In this document: positions 18,675 through 27,014 of the stretch, one piece after another
Layout: every line of letters starts with the position of its first letter
Numbering within the stretch: position 1 is the stretch's first letter
Program-made: the position numbers and the translations under genes
Notes under the pieces: generated by a model
Database searches by the model: none
Seen by the model: the letters and a program-made list of their open reading frames with translations, nothing else
What the model was told of the DNA's origin: nothing
Assembly: GCA_002726235.1 (NCBI GenBank)
Contig: PBSN01000025.1
Coordinates: forward strand, 8,608 to 72,607
Length of the DNA stretch: 64,000 bases
Source: Nitrospiraceae bacterium
GTDB lineage: Bacteria > Nitrospirota > Nitrospiria > Nitrospirales > UBA2166
Direction of reading: 5' to 3'

Positions 18675-19043
18675 TTACGTTTTACTCGGAACTTGGCGGC
18701 TAATCAGCGTTGCAATTCCTTCAAAGGTGCCGAAGCAGGGAAATAGGGTAATTGCAAGGTGAGGATATTGATTGGTCAATCGAGCAACAATTTCCGGAAT
18801 ATCTCTCAGTACATGCCTGCCCGAGTTCAAGAAATAGGGCAAGATATATATTGTCGTTGCCCCCTTAGCAATTACATGCTCCACCGTCTCGACGAGTGAC
18901 GGGACCGCAATTTCAAGGAAACAATAGTCAACGAAGTCGTATTTCGCTCCTGCATCGGCTTTCACACTCTTCACCAGTGCAATAAATTCTGCGTTAGCTT
19001 CTCTTCTCCGACTCCCATGAGCAATCATGACTAGGGCTTTCAT
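18675..19043 (-). CDS. Small CbiX/SirB-type sirohydrochlorin chelatase
   Basis: A 122-residue single-domain class II chelatase of the CbiX(S) type, which inserts Co or Fe into sirohydrochlorin for cobalamin or siroheme. The N-terminal VMIAHGSRRREAN holds the first metal-binding His; PYFLNSGRHVLRDIP holds the second. The short length matches the archaeal-type homodimeric enzyme rather than the two-domain SirB/CbiK forms. No other tetrapyrrole gene is adjacent, so whether it serves siroheme (nitrite or sulfite reduction) or cobalamin cannot be decided here. Confidence 0.85.
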   Translation of the reverse strand: MKALVMIAHGSRRREANAEFIALVKSVKADAGAKYDFVDYCFLEIAVPSLVETVEHVIAKGATTIYILPYFLNSGRHVLRDIPEIVARLTNQYPHLAITLFPCFGTFEGIATLISRQVPSKT

Positions 19044-19144
19044 CTGCGCCTCAACTCGACGTACTGCCCCCTACACCATGTACTAGGCACAAGCACAGTT
19101 TCATCGCAGTGGTAGATGTACACACGCCTGCATTGCATTTCGTG

Positions 19145-19996
19145 TTATCCACATCGCGTAGCTTCCCACATCAACATTGCCTTCTTGCGAACCTTCCCCC
19201 ATCGATAGTTTCCAATCGCACCTGTACTTTGAATCACTCTATGGCAAGGAATCAAGAATGACACGGGATTAGCTCCTACCGCATTCCCGACCGCTCGTAC
19301 GGCTTTAGGGTGACCAATCGCGGTTGCGATATGTTGATATGTTACGAGGTGGCCTACTGGAATCCCTAACAATGCCTCCCAAACCTTTAGTTGAAAGTTC
19401 GTCCCCCGAAGAAAAAGGTGTGAGTAAAGTACGTGTTGATTATCGGTTCTCGAAAAGATTCTATGCAGATACGGTTTTGTCTCGTTCATATTTTTCTGCA
19501 ACCTGGCGCAAGGCCATCGTCGTTGCAAATCATGCACTAGTGCCTCTGCGTCGCCATTGTCGGAGAATGATAGGTGAATAATTCTTCTTTTTGTCAGTGC
19601 GAGCAAGCAATCTCCAAATATCGTCGGATACATGCCGTGGGAAATAGCTAATCCTTTTCCTCGTAATTTACACCATCCCTGCGCAGACACGTCGACATTC
19701 ACCATATGGGCATGATGTTCTGAAACTCCAACCGCATATGAGGCATCCAGAACGCTCTGCAATTGGTCACGATAGGGCTCTGCAAAGTTTGGGGGCAGCG
19801 ACGCAAGAACACGCTTCGAACTCACCCCTGCCCATCGCGCAAGCAGATGTTGTGTGTGGAACGGACTCAAAGCCAGCACTCCGGCGATATCGTCAAGGCT
19901 TAGCTAGCCTTTGGCATGGACATCAATCCAGCAGATGATTTGTTCGATACGATCATAATCAGTCCCATCTGAAATTTCGATATGCGAAGTTAGCAT
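19145..19996 (-). pseudogene. Ada/Ogt-type methylated-DNA-cysteine methyltransferase gene split by in-frame amber stop
   Basis: Repairs O6-alkylguanine by transferring the alkyl group to its own Cys. Reading from ATG 19996, the frame runs through a start of an AraC-type HTH (ending DVHAKG), meets TAG at 19904-19906, and continues without frameshift as LSLDDIAGVLALSPFHTQHL, the body of the same HTH. Then come the Ogt N-domain (IFGDCLLAL) and catalytic domain (GIPVGHLVTYQHIATAIG, PCHRV acceptor Cys, GNYRWG). One base change (for example CAG to TAG) explains it. A GTG at 19879 could restart translation and yield an intact methyltransferase domain of 244 residues with a broken HTH. So it may be a pseudogene, a shortened active repair protein, or amber-read-through. 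Confidence 0.75.
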
Positions 19997-20255
19997 GTCC
20001 CAAATTATATCATCGGAAAACTGTTGCTCCCCAAGAACATTCCACAACCTTTTTCTACACCCACAATATCGTTCTGTTCATCGTTCAATTCGCTGTACCG
20101 AAATGCAAAAACCTCATCGAAAGTTTTCGAGTTTCCTAGATAACTCTTTGGGGTGAGGAAAGCGTTGCCGTACACGGCGAAAAGTATGCTCTGAATTGCC
20201 AGATGCAGTACGCTTTGTTAGTCTGGATCGCGTTACGAAAGAAAGGGAAGAGTCT

Positions 20256-21515
20256 GTGATTAAAGCGATTAAAGGAGTCAAAGATATTCTGCCGGATGAT
20301 GCGTTGGTGTGGCAGAAGATCGAGTCTGTCGCACGTGATGTGTTTTATCGATATGGGTATCAGGAGATCCGAATTCCGATCTTCGAACAGACAGAACTGT
20401 TTGCTCGGAGTATTGGGGCTGATACAGATATCGTTGGGAAAGAAATGTACACGTTTCCTGATCGCGACGGCACCTCCTTAACTCTCCGGCCTGAAGGAAC
20501 AGCCAGCGTAGTTCGAGCATACATCGAGCATTCACTTCATCAGCACGCCAGAATGTGGAAGTTGTTCTACTTCGGCCCAATGTTCCGACATGAGCGACCT
20601 CAGGCCGGGAGGCTTCGGCAATTTCACCAAGCTGGAGTGGAGGTATTTGGATATTCAGAACCGCATGTCGATGTTGAGGTTATTGCACTACTTCATCGCT
20701 ACTTCACGCAACTCGGAGTTCCCACATTTCGGACAAATGTGAACAGCTTGGGAGATGAAGCTTGCCGGCCTTCGTATCTGAAAGAGCTGAAAAAGTTTCT
20801 GGAAAAGATCGCAAACCTCTTGTGCGAAAACTGCGCTCGACGAGCCCAAACCAACCCTTTACGTGTGTTGGATTGCAAAGTCGAAAAATGCAAGGCTGTA
20901 CTAACCGATGCTCCAATCATGCTTGACCATTTATGCGAGCATTGCCTGTTTCATTTTGATGCAGTGAAAGCGGGATTGGAGCAGCTTGAGATTCCTTACT
21001 CGCTCAATTCGAGATTGGTGCGAGGGCTAGACTACTACAACCGAACGGCATTTGAAGTGGTCAGTACGAACCTTGGCGCACAAGATGCGGTTGCGGCGGG
21101 CGGACGCTATGATGGCCTGGTCAAAGCGCTTGGTGGCCCTATGATTCCGGGTATCGGGTTTGCCATCGGTCTAGAACGGTTGGCCTTGTTGGTCAGGGAA
21201 ACGGTAAATCATACCTCAAAGGTTGACATCTTTATTGTCGCACTTGGAGAAAACGCTATAAAGGAGATGCTTCCTGTGTTGGATTGGCTACGCACTCAAG
21301 GTGTTGCAACTGATATGGATTATGCTGGCGGCAGCCTCAAGAGCCAAATGAAACAAGCGGATCGTGCGGGAGCGCGTTTGACGGTAATCGTTGGTGACGA
21401 CGAGTTGAAAAAGCGGTCTGTGGTCGTTCGAGACATGCAGACGAAGGAGCAGCAGGACCTTGGTCTTTTGGATTTAGCCGCGACGCTTATCAAACGATGT
21501 GCGGAGTTTCGATAA
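20256..21515 (+). CDS. hisS: Histidyl-tRNA synthetase
   Basis: Class II synthetase, 419 residues as expected. Motif 1 (GYQEIRIPIFE), motif 2 (MFRHERPQAGRLRQFHQ), the HisRS signatures LVRGLDYYNRTAFE and AAGGRYDGL, and motif 3 (GIGFAIGLERL) are all present, followed by the C-terminal anticodon-binding domain (about 325-419). The start is taken as GTG 20256 (MIKAIKGVKDILPDD), with AAGGGA seven bases upstream; an in-frame TTG at 20196 adds 20 non-conserved residues. Likely transcribed alone: a strong hairpin follows about 77 bp after the stop. Confidence 0.94.
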   Translation: MIKAIKGVKDILPDDALVWQKIESVARDVFYRYGYQEIRIPIFEQTELFARSIGADTDIVGKEMYTFPDRDGTSLTLRPEGTASVVRAYIEHSLHQHARMWKLFYFGPMFRHERPQAGRLRQFHQAGVEVFGYSEPHVDVEVIALLHRYFTQLGVPTFRTNVNSLGDEACRPSYLKELKKFLEKIANLLCENCARRAQTNPLRVLDCKVEKCKAVLTDAPIMLDHLCEHCLFHFDAVKAGLEQLEIPYSLNSRLVRGLDYYNRTAFEVVSTNLGAQDAVAAGGRYDGLVKALGGPMIPGIGFAIGLERLALLVRETVNHTSKVDIFIVALGENAIKEMLPVLDWLRTQGVATDMDYAGGSLKSQMKQADRAGARLTVIVGDDELKKRSVVVRDMQTKEQQDLGLLDLAATLIKRCAEFR

Positions 21516-21592
21516 ACATCCTCAGCCTCTCTTGCAAAAGAGGCATTACCGAATGGATTGAATATTGAGCTTCATCAAGGAAACTCCCTACC

Positions 21593-21623
21593 CCACTGCT
21601 CCCTTGGTTCAAGGGAGCAGTGG
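21593..21623 (+). terminator. Perfect 14-bp hairpin between hisS and phoH
   Basis: CCACTGCTCCCTTG (21593-21606), loop GTT, then the exact complement (21610-21623). It is very stable and lies after hisS. There is no U-tract after it, so it could be a non-canonical terminator, a processing site or a leader structure of the phoH operon. Confidence 0.5.
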
Positions 21624-21748
21624 CCCTACTCTTGATTGCCCTGCCCCCTCGTGGTAGCGTTACGTGAGAGGCCCTGCCTATGCTGACATTCCCCGACATA
21701 CATTGCCGATTCACCTCGGCGGTTCAGTAGAAGGAACTTCCTCCAACC

Positions 21749-22756
21749 TTGGACAATACGACCACTCTCAAGGTGAAGCTTCAAGAGGGGACGGATACGG
21801 CCCTCCTCTTCGGCAACCACGATCGTCATCTCAAGGCTATTGAACAGGGCTTGGGAATTCGCATTTCGGCGCGTGGCGAAATGGTCATGCTAAAAGGATC
21901 GCGCACCGCGGTCAATGGAGCCGGGCGACTTATCACTGACTTGAGTGAACTGGTCAATCAAGGGCTTCGTATCGACACCGATGACGTGCACTCTGCAATT
22001 CAGCACATCCGGGATGTTCCAGAGGTCTCACTTCGTTCGCTCTTTTCAGATGGTCCACATATTTCCACGGCGAAACGATCAATCCACCCAAAGTCGATCA
22101 CTCAGCGAACCTATCTTCAAGCCATCGCAAAATCAGATATCGTGGTCGGGATCGGCCCAGCAGGAACCGGAAAAACCTATTTGGCGATGGGTGCAGCTAT
22201 TTCGGCCCTCAACAAAAGACTGGTTCAACGAATCGTCCTCACTCGCCCCGCAGTTGAAGCGGGTGAACGCCTTGGGTTTTTACCTGGCGATTTGAACGCC
22301 AAAATCGATCCCTATCTTCGGCCACTTTATGACGCGTTGTTTGATATGGTCGAGATGGAACAGGCCACTCGCCTCATTGAAATTGGAAATATTGAAATTG
22401 CTCCACTCGCATTCATGCGTGGGCGCACACTGAATGATTCGTTTGTCATTCTAGATGAGGCGCAGAATACCACCTCCGAACAGATGAAGATGTTACTTAC
22501 CCGACTTGGCTTCAATTCCCAATTGGTGGTGACAGGGGATGTGACACAAATTGACCTCCCACGAGATCGCAATTCTGGACTGGAGGAGATCCGGGAGATA
22601 CTGGCCGATATTGAAGGAATTGAATTTGTCCACTTCAGCGATCAAGACGTGGTTCGCCATCAATTGGTGAAGGAGATCATTAAGGCGTACGATAAGCACG
22701 GACGAAAAGCATCCAAGATATGCGATTCACGTCATAAAACATCCCACGAACCATGA
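21749..22756 (+). CDS. phoH: PhoH-like ATPase
   Basis: A 335-residue P-loop ATPase of the PhoH/YbeZ family. Walker A is GIGPAGTGKTYLA near residue 136, Walker B FVILDEAQN near 230, followed by TRLGFNSQLVVTGDVTQIDL. An N-terminal KH-like region (about 1-110) is normal for YbeZ. The start TTG at 21749 is forced: an in-frame TAG lies at 21728-21730 and no other start codon falls between. The 4-bp overlap with ybeY, the usual partner in rRNA maturation, supports the YbeZ role (RNA-linked helicase/ATPase). Confidence 0.92.
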   Translation: MDNTTTLKVKLQEGTDTALLFGNHDRHLKAIEQGLGIRISARGEMVMLKGSRTAVNGAGRLITDLSELVNQGLRIDTDDVHSAIQHIRDVPEVSLRSLFSDGPHISTAKRSIHPKSITQRTYLQAIAKSDIVVGIGPAGTGKTYLAMGAAISALNKRLVQRIVLTRPAVEAGERLGFLPGDLNAKIDPYLRPLYDALFDMVEMEQATRLIEIGNIEIAPLAFMRGRTLNDSFVILDEAQNTTSEQMKMLLTRLGFNSQLVVTGDVTQIDLPRDRNSGLEEIREILADIEGIEFVHFSDQDVVRHQLVKEIIKAYDKHGRKASKICDSRHKTSHEP

Positions 22757-23250
22757 CAATGGTGGGACAGCCATTGGCCGAGCCACTCACCGTCTATCTC
22801 TCCAACCGCCAGCGGACTTTCAGAATACGTTCTCAGTTTCTCATCTCGACAGCGGAAACTATTCTGTGTCACGCGGGACAAACCACAGGAGAGTTGAGCG
22901 TGCTGTTGATCAATGATCGCGCAATGCGGGTGTTGAACGCACAGTATCGAGGAAAGGATCGCCCAACGGATGTATTGTCTTTTCCCCAATCTTCCCCACA
23001 GGGTTGCGCGGAGCAATTAATTGGTGATGTCGTGATTTCGCTCCAGACGGCAACACGGCAAGCGCAAGAACGACAATCGACGCTTCATGGGGAGATTGTC
23101 CGGCTACTTGTTCACGGAATCCTTCATCTCTTAGGATATGACCATGAGCACAGTCCGCAAGAACTCCAACTCATGGAGGACAAAGAACGTATGATTATTC
23201 GATGCCTTATCGCGGAAGGCATCACGGTGAGCGGACCTAAGTCATGGTAG
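22753..23250 (+). CDS. ybeY: Endoribonuclease YbeY
   Basis: A 165-residue single-strand-specific metallo-endoribonuclease needed for 16S rRNA 3'-end maturation and ribosome quality control. The zinc motif HGILHLLGYDHEH (HxxxHxxxxxH) is intact near residues 118-130, with the upstream conserved KDRPTDVLSFP. It starts within the phoH stop (ATGA, 22753-22756) and its end overlaps ftsY by 7 bp, so the three are translated in a coupled way. Confidence 0.94.
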   Translation: MTMVGQPLAEPLTVYLSNRQRTFRIRSQFLISTAETILCHAGQTTGELSVLLINDRAMRVLNAQYRGKDRPTDVLSFPQSSPQGCAEQLIGDVVISLQTATRQAQERQSTLHGEIVRLLVHGILHLLGYDHEHSPQELQLMEDKERMIIRCLIAEGITVSGPKSW

Positions 23251-24176
23251 GGTGGTTTAAACGACTCGGCAAAAAACTGACAAAGGAGCGAGGCACCCTT
23301 GCGGACAATTTAACCCACCTCATACTAGGGAGTCCTAAAATCGATGCCACACTCATCGAAGGACTCGAAGCAATTCTGATCCAAGCAGATTTAGGTGTGA
23401 ATGTGACCAATAGAATTCTTGACCGCATTCAAAAAAATAATACTCTGGCTCTAGGTTATGACGCGAGTGAAGTCCGAGAACTGGTATACGCGGTCATCAT
23501 CGACATTCTCAGACTGAGCCGAGGTTATACCGATGTTGTTCCTCCTCCCGCAGCACCAAGTCCCTATGTCTATATGATGGTTGGGGTGAACGGTGTTGGG
23601 AAAACTACCACTATCGCGAAACTCGCACATCGAGCCCGTGAGGGAGGAAAGGAGGTGTTACTCGTTGCCGCCGATACCTTTCGTGCGGCGGCCATAGAGC
23701 AGCTCGAGATTTGGGGCCAGCGGCTCAACGTCGAGGTGATTCGCCATCGACAAGGTGCTGATCCCTCTGCGGTTATTCACGATGGCCTGACAGCGGCCAA
23801 GAACCGAAAAACCGATGTGGTGATTATTGATACTGCGGGTCGTCTTCAGACCAAACAAAATCTCATGAGCGAACTCGAAAAGATGCATCGGGTAATGGCA
23901 AAGATCCTTCCAGGCACACCTCACGATGTGCTTCTGGTACTTGATGCCACCACCGGACAGAATGCTCTTTCGCAAGCACGCCTTTTTAAAGAAGCAGTGG
24001 GCGTGACCGGCATCGTACTCACCAAACTCGATAGCACTTCAAAGGGTGGAATTGTCGTCGCCATTGTGGAAGAACTCAACATTCCAGTGAAATGGATTGG
24101 TGTTGGAGAAAGCCACGCGGATTTCTCCAGTTTTGATGTCGAAGAGTTTGCAGATAGCTTGGTACAGGCACATTGA
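23244..24176 (+). CDS. ftsY: Signal recognition particle receptor FtsY
   Basis: SRP-type GTPase that docks ribosome-SRP complexes at the inner membrane. It is 310 residues, the NG core without the acidic A domain of E. coli. N domain helices are followed by G1 [15 protein letters not shown], the insertion [12 protein letters not shown]3 DTAGRLQT, G4 [10 protein letters not shown] and G5 GVGESHADF. The start ATG at 23244 lies inside ybeY. The stop overlaps the next start (TTGA, 24173-24176). With PhoH-YbeY upstream it forms a translation and ribosome-assembly operon. Confidence 0.95.
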   Translation: MVGWFKRLGKKLTKERGTLADNLTHLILGSPKIDATLIEGLEAILIQADLGVNVTNRILDRIQKNNTLALGYDASEVRELVYAVIIDILRLSRGYTDVVPPPAAPSPYVYMMVGVNGVGKTTTIAKLAHRAREGGKEVLLVAADTFRAAAIEQLEIWGQRLNVEVIRHRQGADPSAVIHDGLTAAKNRKTDVVIIDTAGRLQTKQNLMSELEKMHRVMAKILPGTPHDVLLVLDATTGQNALSQARLFKEAVGVTGIVLTKLDSTSKGGIVVAIVEELNIPVKWIGVGESHADFSSFDVEEFADSLVQAH

Positions 24177-24874
24177 AAACTGATATTACTGCACTTGGTC
24201 CATGGCCTGATTGGGATGATATCGATCACGTCCTTTTGGACATGGACGGCACCCTTTTGAATCTTGGATTTGATAACGAATTCTTCAGTGAGTTTCTCCC
24301 GGCGCAATACGCATTGGCCAACAATATCACCAAGGATGTCGCACAAGAGGACTTGTTTGCGAGGTACAAAGCCGTGGAAGACACCTTGCAGTGGTTTGAC
24401 ATCGAATATTGGGGACGCGAATTGGGGTTGGACGTGGTTAGGCTGACCGAACAACAATCACACAAGGTATCACTGCATCCTGACGCCAATGCGTTTCTCA
24501 AGCACGTGAAAACGCTCGGCAAGCCGGCATCCCTCATCACCAACGCACATCACACCACGCTGAAGATCAAGATAAAGCGTACGGGGATCGATCAGTATTT
24601 GGAAAAGATGCTGTGCTCCAGCGAGGTTGGTGTTCCCAAGCACCATCTCAAATTCTGGGATTATGCACAGAAAAAAATTGGCTACGATCCAGCGCGCACA
24701 TTGTTCATCGACGATTCAGAAAAGGTTCTTTTGGCCGCACGCAAGCACGGTATCCGCTATCTTCTGCACCGGTCCAAGCCCAGTATGACCGACCCCCCAC
24801 GCCCATCCGACAAGTTCCACTCCATCGAAGATTTTCATCCCCTGATGCATCCCCGTCAGTACCCCTGTCTCTGA
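24173..24874 (+). CDS. yrfG: HAD-superfamily nucleotidase, YrfG type (GMP/IMP 5'-nucleotidase)
   Basis: A 233-residue HAD phosphatase. Motif I is LLDMDGTLLNLGFDN, matching E. coli YrfG (LLDMDGTLLDL..DN); motif II is SLITNAHHTT; motif III/IV end in RTLFIDDSEKVLLAA. YrfG dephosphorylates GMP and IMP, and I infer the same here from the shared N-terminal DVDTVLLDMDG-like context and 233-residue length. The TTG start at 24173 overlaps the ftsY stop, so it is the last gene of the phoH operon. No signal peptide, so cytosolic. Confidence 0.75.
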   Translation: MKTDITALGPWPDWDDIDHVLLDMDGTLLNLGFDNEFFSEFLPAQYALANNITKDVAQEDLFARYKAVEDTLQWFDIEYWGRELGLDVVRLTEQQSHKVSLHPDANAFLKHVKTLGKPASLITNAHHTTLKIKIKRTGIDQYLEKMLCSSEVGVPKHHLKFWDYAQKKIGYDPARTLFIDDSEKVLLAARKHGIRYLLHRSKPSMTDPPRPSDKFHSIEDFHPLMHPRQYPCL

Positions 24875-25051
24875 GCTCAAAGACACATTCTTTGCCTCTT
24901 TTTCATACCCAGTCTGCCCCTCCTGTTCAGGGCAGGTCACACAAAGGATCGCATGCCTAACCTCAGAGACAGTCCGTGAAACACTTTCTTCTAAGATCCT
25001 TCGCCTACGCCTCAGAATGACGTTTGCCTACACCGACAACAGGTAGGAAAT

Positions 25052-25648
25052 CTACAAGTCAAAATTCACCACTTGCTGTTGCGGCTGCCGAGTTTTAGCG
25101 TCTAACGAGGGTTGTGGCAATTCCCGTATTGGGGGAAGGTCTTTGAGATTGTTAAGTCCAAAGGTTTTCAAAAAGTCGTTGGTTGTCCCGTAGATCACAG
25201 GGCGTCCCACGCCCTCCCGGCGACCAAGAATCCGAACTAATCTCCGCTCCAGCAGTGTCCGCATCACCCCGCCAGTGTCAACGCCTCGCACGTCTTCAAT
25301 TTCCGGTCGCGTAATGGGCTGCTTATAGGCGACAATAGCCAACACCTCCAATCCAGAACGAGAAAGTTTTGGTTTTCCTGCAACAAAACGTTTTACCCAT
25401 GGGCCACAATCTGGCTGGGTGGTAAAACTAAATCCTCCTGCAACTTCGACGCACTGAATACCGCGTCCAGGCTTGTCGCATTCCTCTTGAATCAATCGAA
25501 TGGCAATTTCGATGTCGCCTAGTGGTGTTCCATCAATCATCTGGCTAATCTGTTTGAGCGACATGGGCTCTGGTGACACGAAGAGCAATGACTCGATGAT
25601 CGCTTTGAGATCCTGTGCTTGCATCTTTGGCGCTGAATTTTCATTCAT
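25052..25648 (-). CDS. scpB: Chromosome segregation and condensation protein ScpB
   Basis: A winged-helix kleisin-interacting subunit of the SMC-ScpAB condensin, 198 residues. Conserved features: IIESLLFVSPEPMSL, then KLSRSGLEVLAIVAYKQPIT, RPEIEDVRGVDTGGVMRTLLERRLV and VGRPVIYGTTNDFLKTFGL (quoted in parts). The start at 25648 (MNENSAPK) is fixed by GGAGGAG seven bases upstream and an ATGA overlap with the PP2C gene; a GTG at 25654 is too close to that ribosome site. ScpA and SMC are not in the window. It is the last gene of the der-side minus-strand run. Confidence 0.93.
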   Translation of the reverse strand: MNENSAPKMQAQDLKAIIESLLFVSPEPMSLKQISQMIDGTPLGDIEIAIRLIQEECDKPGRGIQCVEVAGGFSFTTQPDCGPWVKRFVAGKPKLSRSGLEVLAIVAYKQPITRPEIEDVRGVDTGGVMRTLLERRLVRILGRREGVGRPVIYGTTNDFLKTFGLNNLKDLPPIRELPQPSLDAKTRQPQQQVVNFDL

Positions 25649-26403
25649 TCGCACTCTCCTCCGATAATATCAATAACGATCACGGTGACGTTATCTTCTC
25701 CTCCCATACGATTTGCCTCGTCGACCAAGAGTAATACACACGGCTCAGCCTCTTTGATCTCGGACAATATTGCAGAAAGTTGATTATCGTCAAGCATATT
25801 CCACAGCCCGTCGGAGCAAAATAGCAACCGGTCTTTTGGCTGAATGTTGATCGTTCGCACATCTGCACGAAGTTCCTCCATTATTCCGACCGCACGTTCG
25901 AGCACATAGTGGTTGGGATGACTCATGTCTGCAACGATAGTGTGGTCTGTCGTGAGTTGTCTAAGGGTACCCGCACGCCATTGATACGCGCGGCAATCCC
26001 CAACCTGACCAATAGTCACACGGGAGGTGTGAAAAATAGCGGCTAACAACGTACATCCCATGCCGGTCAGCGCCACATTTTTTTTTGCTTCAGCACGAAC
26101 GATCTCATTCGCTTCGCCCATCGCGTTGAGAACGGCCGTTTCTACGTACCAAGTTTCCGTATCGCAGGAGAGGTCATTGAGGATTGCTAACAATGAATCG
26201 TCGATCGACCCGCAGGCGAGTTGACTCGCAACTTCTCCAGCTACATGACCACCGAGGCCGTCAGCGACGACAAATCCTCCGCGCGATCCATATTGAATAG
26301 AGTACGTATCTTCATTGTGCTCACGTTGTCTTCCACGATCCGTTCCTCCTGCAAATCGAAGCGTGAGCATGAGATTTTCAGCTAGCTGGAAGCTTCCAGA
26401 CAT
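25645..26403 (-). CDS. PP2C-family Ser/Thr protein phosphatase
   Basis: A metal-dependent PP2C phosphatase, 252 residues (or 241 if started at 26370, MLTLRFAGGTDRG, the commoner family start). Motifs: REHNEDTY, VVADGLGGHVAGEVAS, GQVGDCRAY, LLFCSDGLWNML and GGEDNVTVIVID. These supply the metal-binding aspartates. Bacterial stand-alone PP2C enzymes usually pair with a PknB-type kinase, but no kinase gene is in the window. Cytosolic, no membrane segment. Its stop overlaps the scpB start (25645-25648), so the pair is coupled. Confidence 0.9.
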   Translation of the reverse strand: MSGSFQLAENLMLTLRFAGGTDRGRQREHNEDTYSIQYGSRGGFVVADGLGGHVAGEVASQLACGSIDDSLLAILNDLSCDTETWYVETAVLNAMGEANEIVRAEAKKNVALTGMGCTLLAAIFHTSRVTIGQVGDCRAYQWRAGTLRQLTTDHTIVADMSHPNHYVLERAVGIMEELRADVRTINIQPKDRLLFCSDGLWNMLDDNQLSAILSEIKEAEPCVLLLVDEANRMGGEDNVTVIVIDIIGGECE

Positions 26404-26483
26404 GCATTATTGGAAAAAGCATGGAAACTTCCCAAATGAACACTGAACGAGAAACGCACATTGCTTTTTATCTGCCAAACCAC

Positions 26484-27002
26484 TTACATGGGTGGACGAT
26501 GTTTGAGATACCTCTCTGGGCATGTTTCCCATAAACCAATTTTTGATTCACGCGCCACACGCTCAATCTCGATGTACTCTGCCTTCTTATCGGCAGGATA
26601 TTTTCTTGGCACCCATGCATTGCCCCGACGAATAACGTCAGCATTGACATCCTTCCCGTCGATCTCCGCATACACAAGAAGCCGCCCACGACGATCTATT
26701 TTGTCGGCACTATCCCACGTGATGACAATATCTTTATCGAAAATCAAAGACCTCAAGAACTCCGCGGCCTCAAGCGCATAGCACGAGCCTCCATCTTCAC
26801 CCCACCCAGCCGCATCGACTGCCATAAGATTCGCTTCGTAATTTCCTGATTTTCCCGGCAAGGTCACAACAATAGTATCCCCATCAAACACCCAAACAAC
26901 ATGCGCAGTCTGGCGCGTAAAGTCCGCATCCGACACCGACCCATAAGCCTCCAGGCCAACGCTAACTATCGTAAGCATGAAGATCCAAGCTACTTTGTGC
27001 AT
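26484..27002 (-). CDS. Secreted staphylococcal-nuclease-fold protein lacking key catalytic residues
   Basis: A 172-residue protein with signal peptide (about residues 1-22) and an SNase/OB fold. VFDGDTIVVTL and DRRGRLLVYAEIDGKDVNADVI match the nuclease core. In SNase the catalytic set is R35, E43 and R87. Here the region aligned with RLLLVDTPE reads NLMAVDAAG, so R35 aligns with Asn and E43 with Gly; the third Arg appears kept. It may therefore be inactive as a nuclease or use another mechanism. It follows pepF by 12 bp in the same operon and ends with a Cys (TCPE) and Pro-rich tail. Confidence 0.75.
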   Translation of the reverse strand: MHKVAWIFMLTIVSVGLEAYGSVSDADFTRQTAHVVWVFDGDTIVVTLPGKSGNYEANLMAVDAAGWGEDGGSCYALEAAEFLRSLIFDKDIVITWDSADKIDRRGRLLVYAEIDGKDVNADVIRRGNAWVPRKYPADKKAEYIEIERVARESKIGLWETCPERYLKHRPPM

Positions 27003-27014
27003 TTTCTTCTTCTC

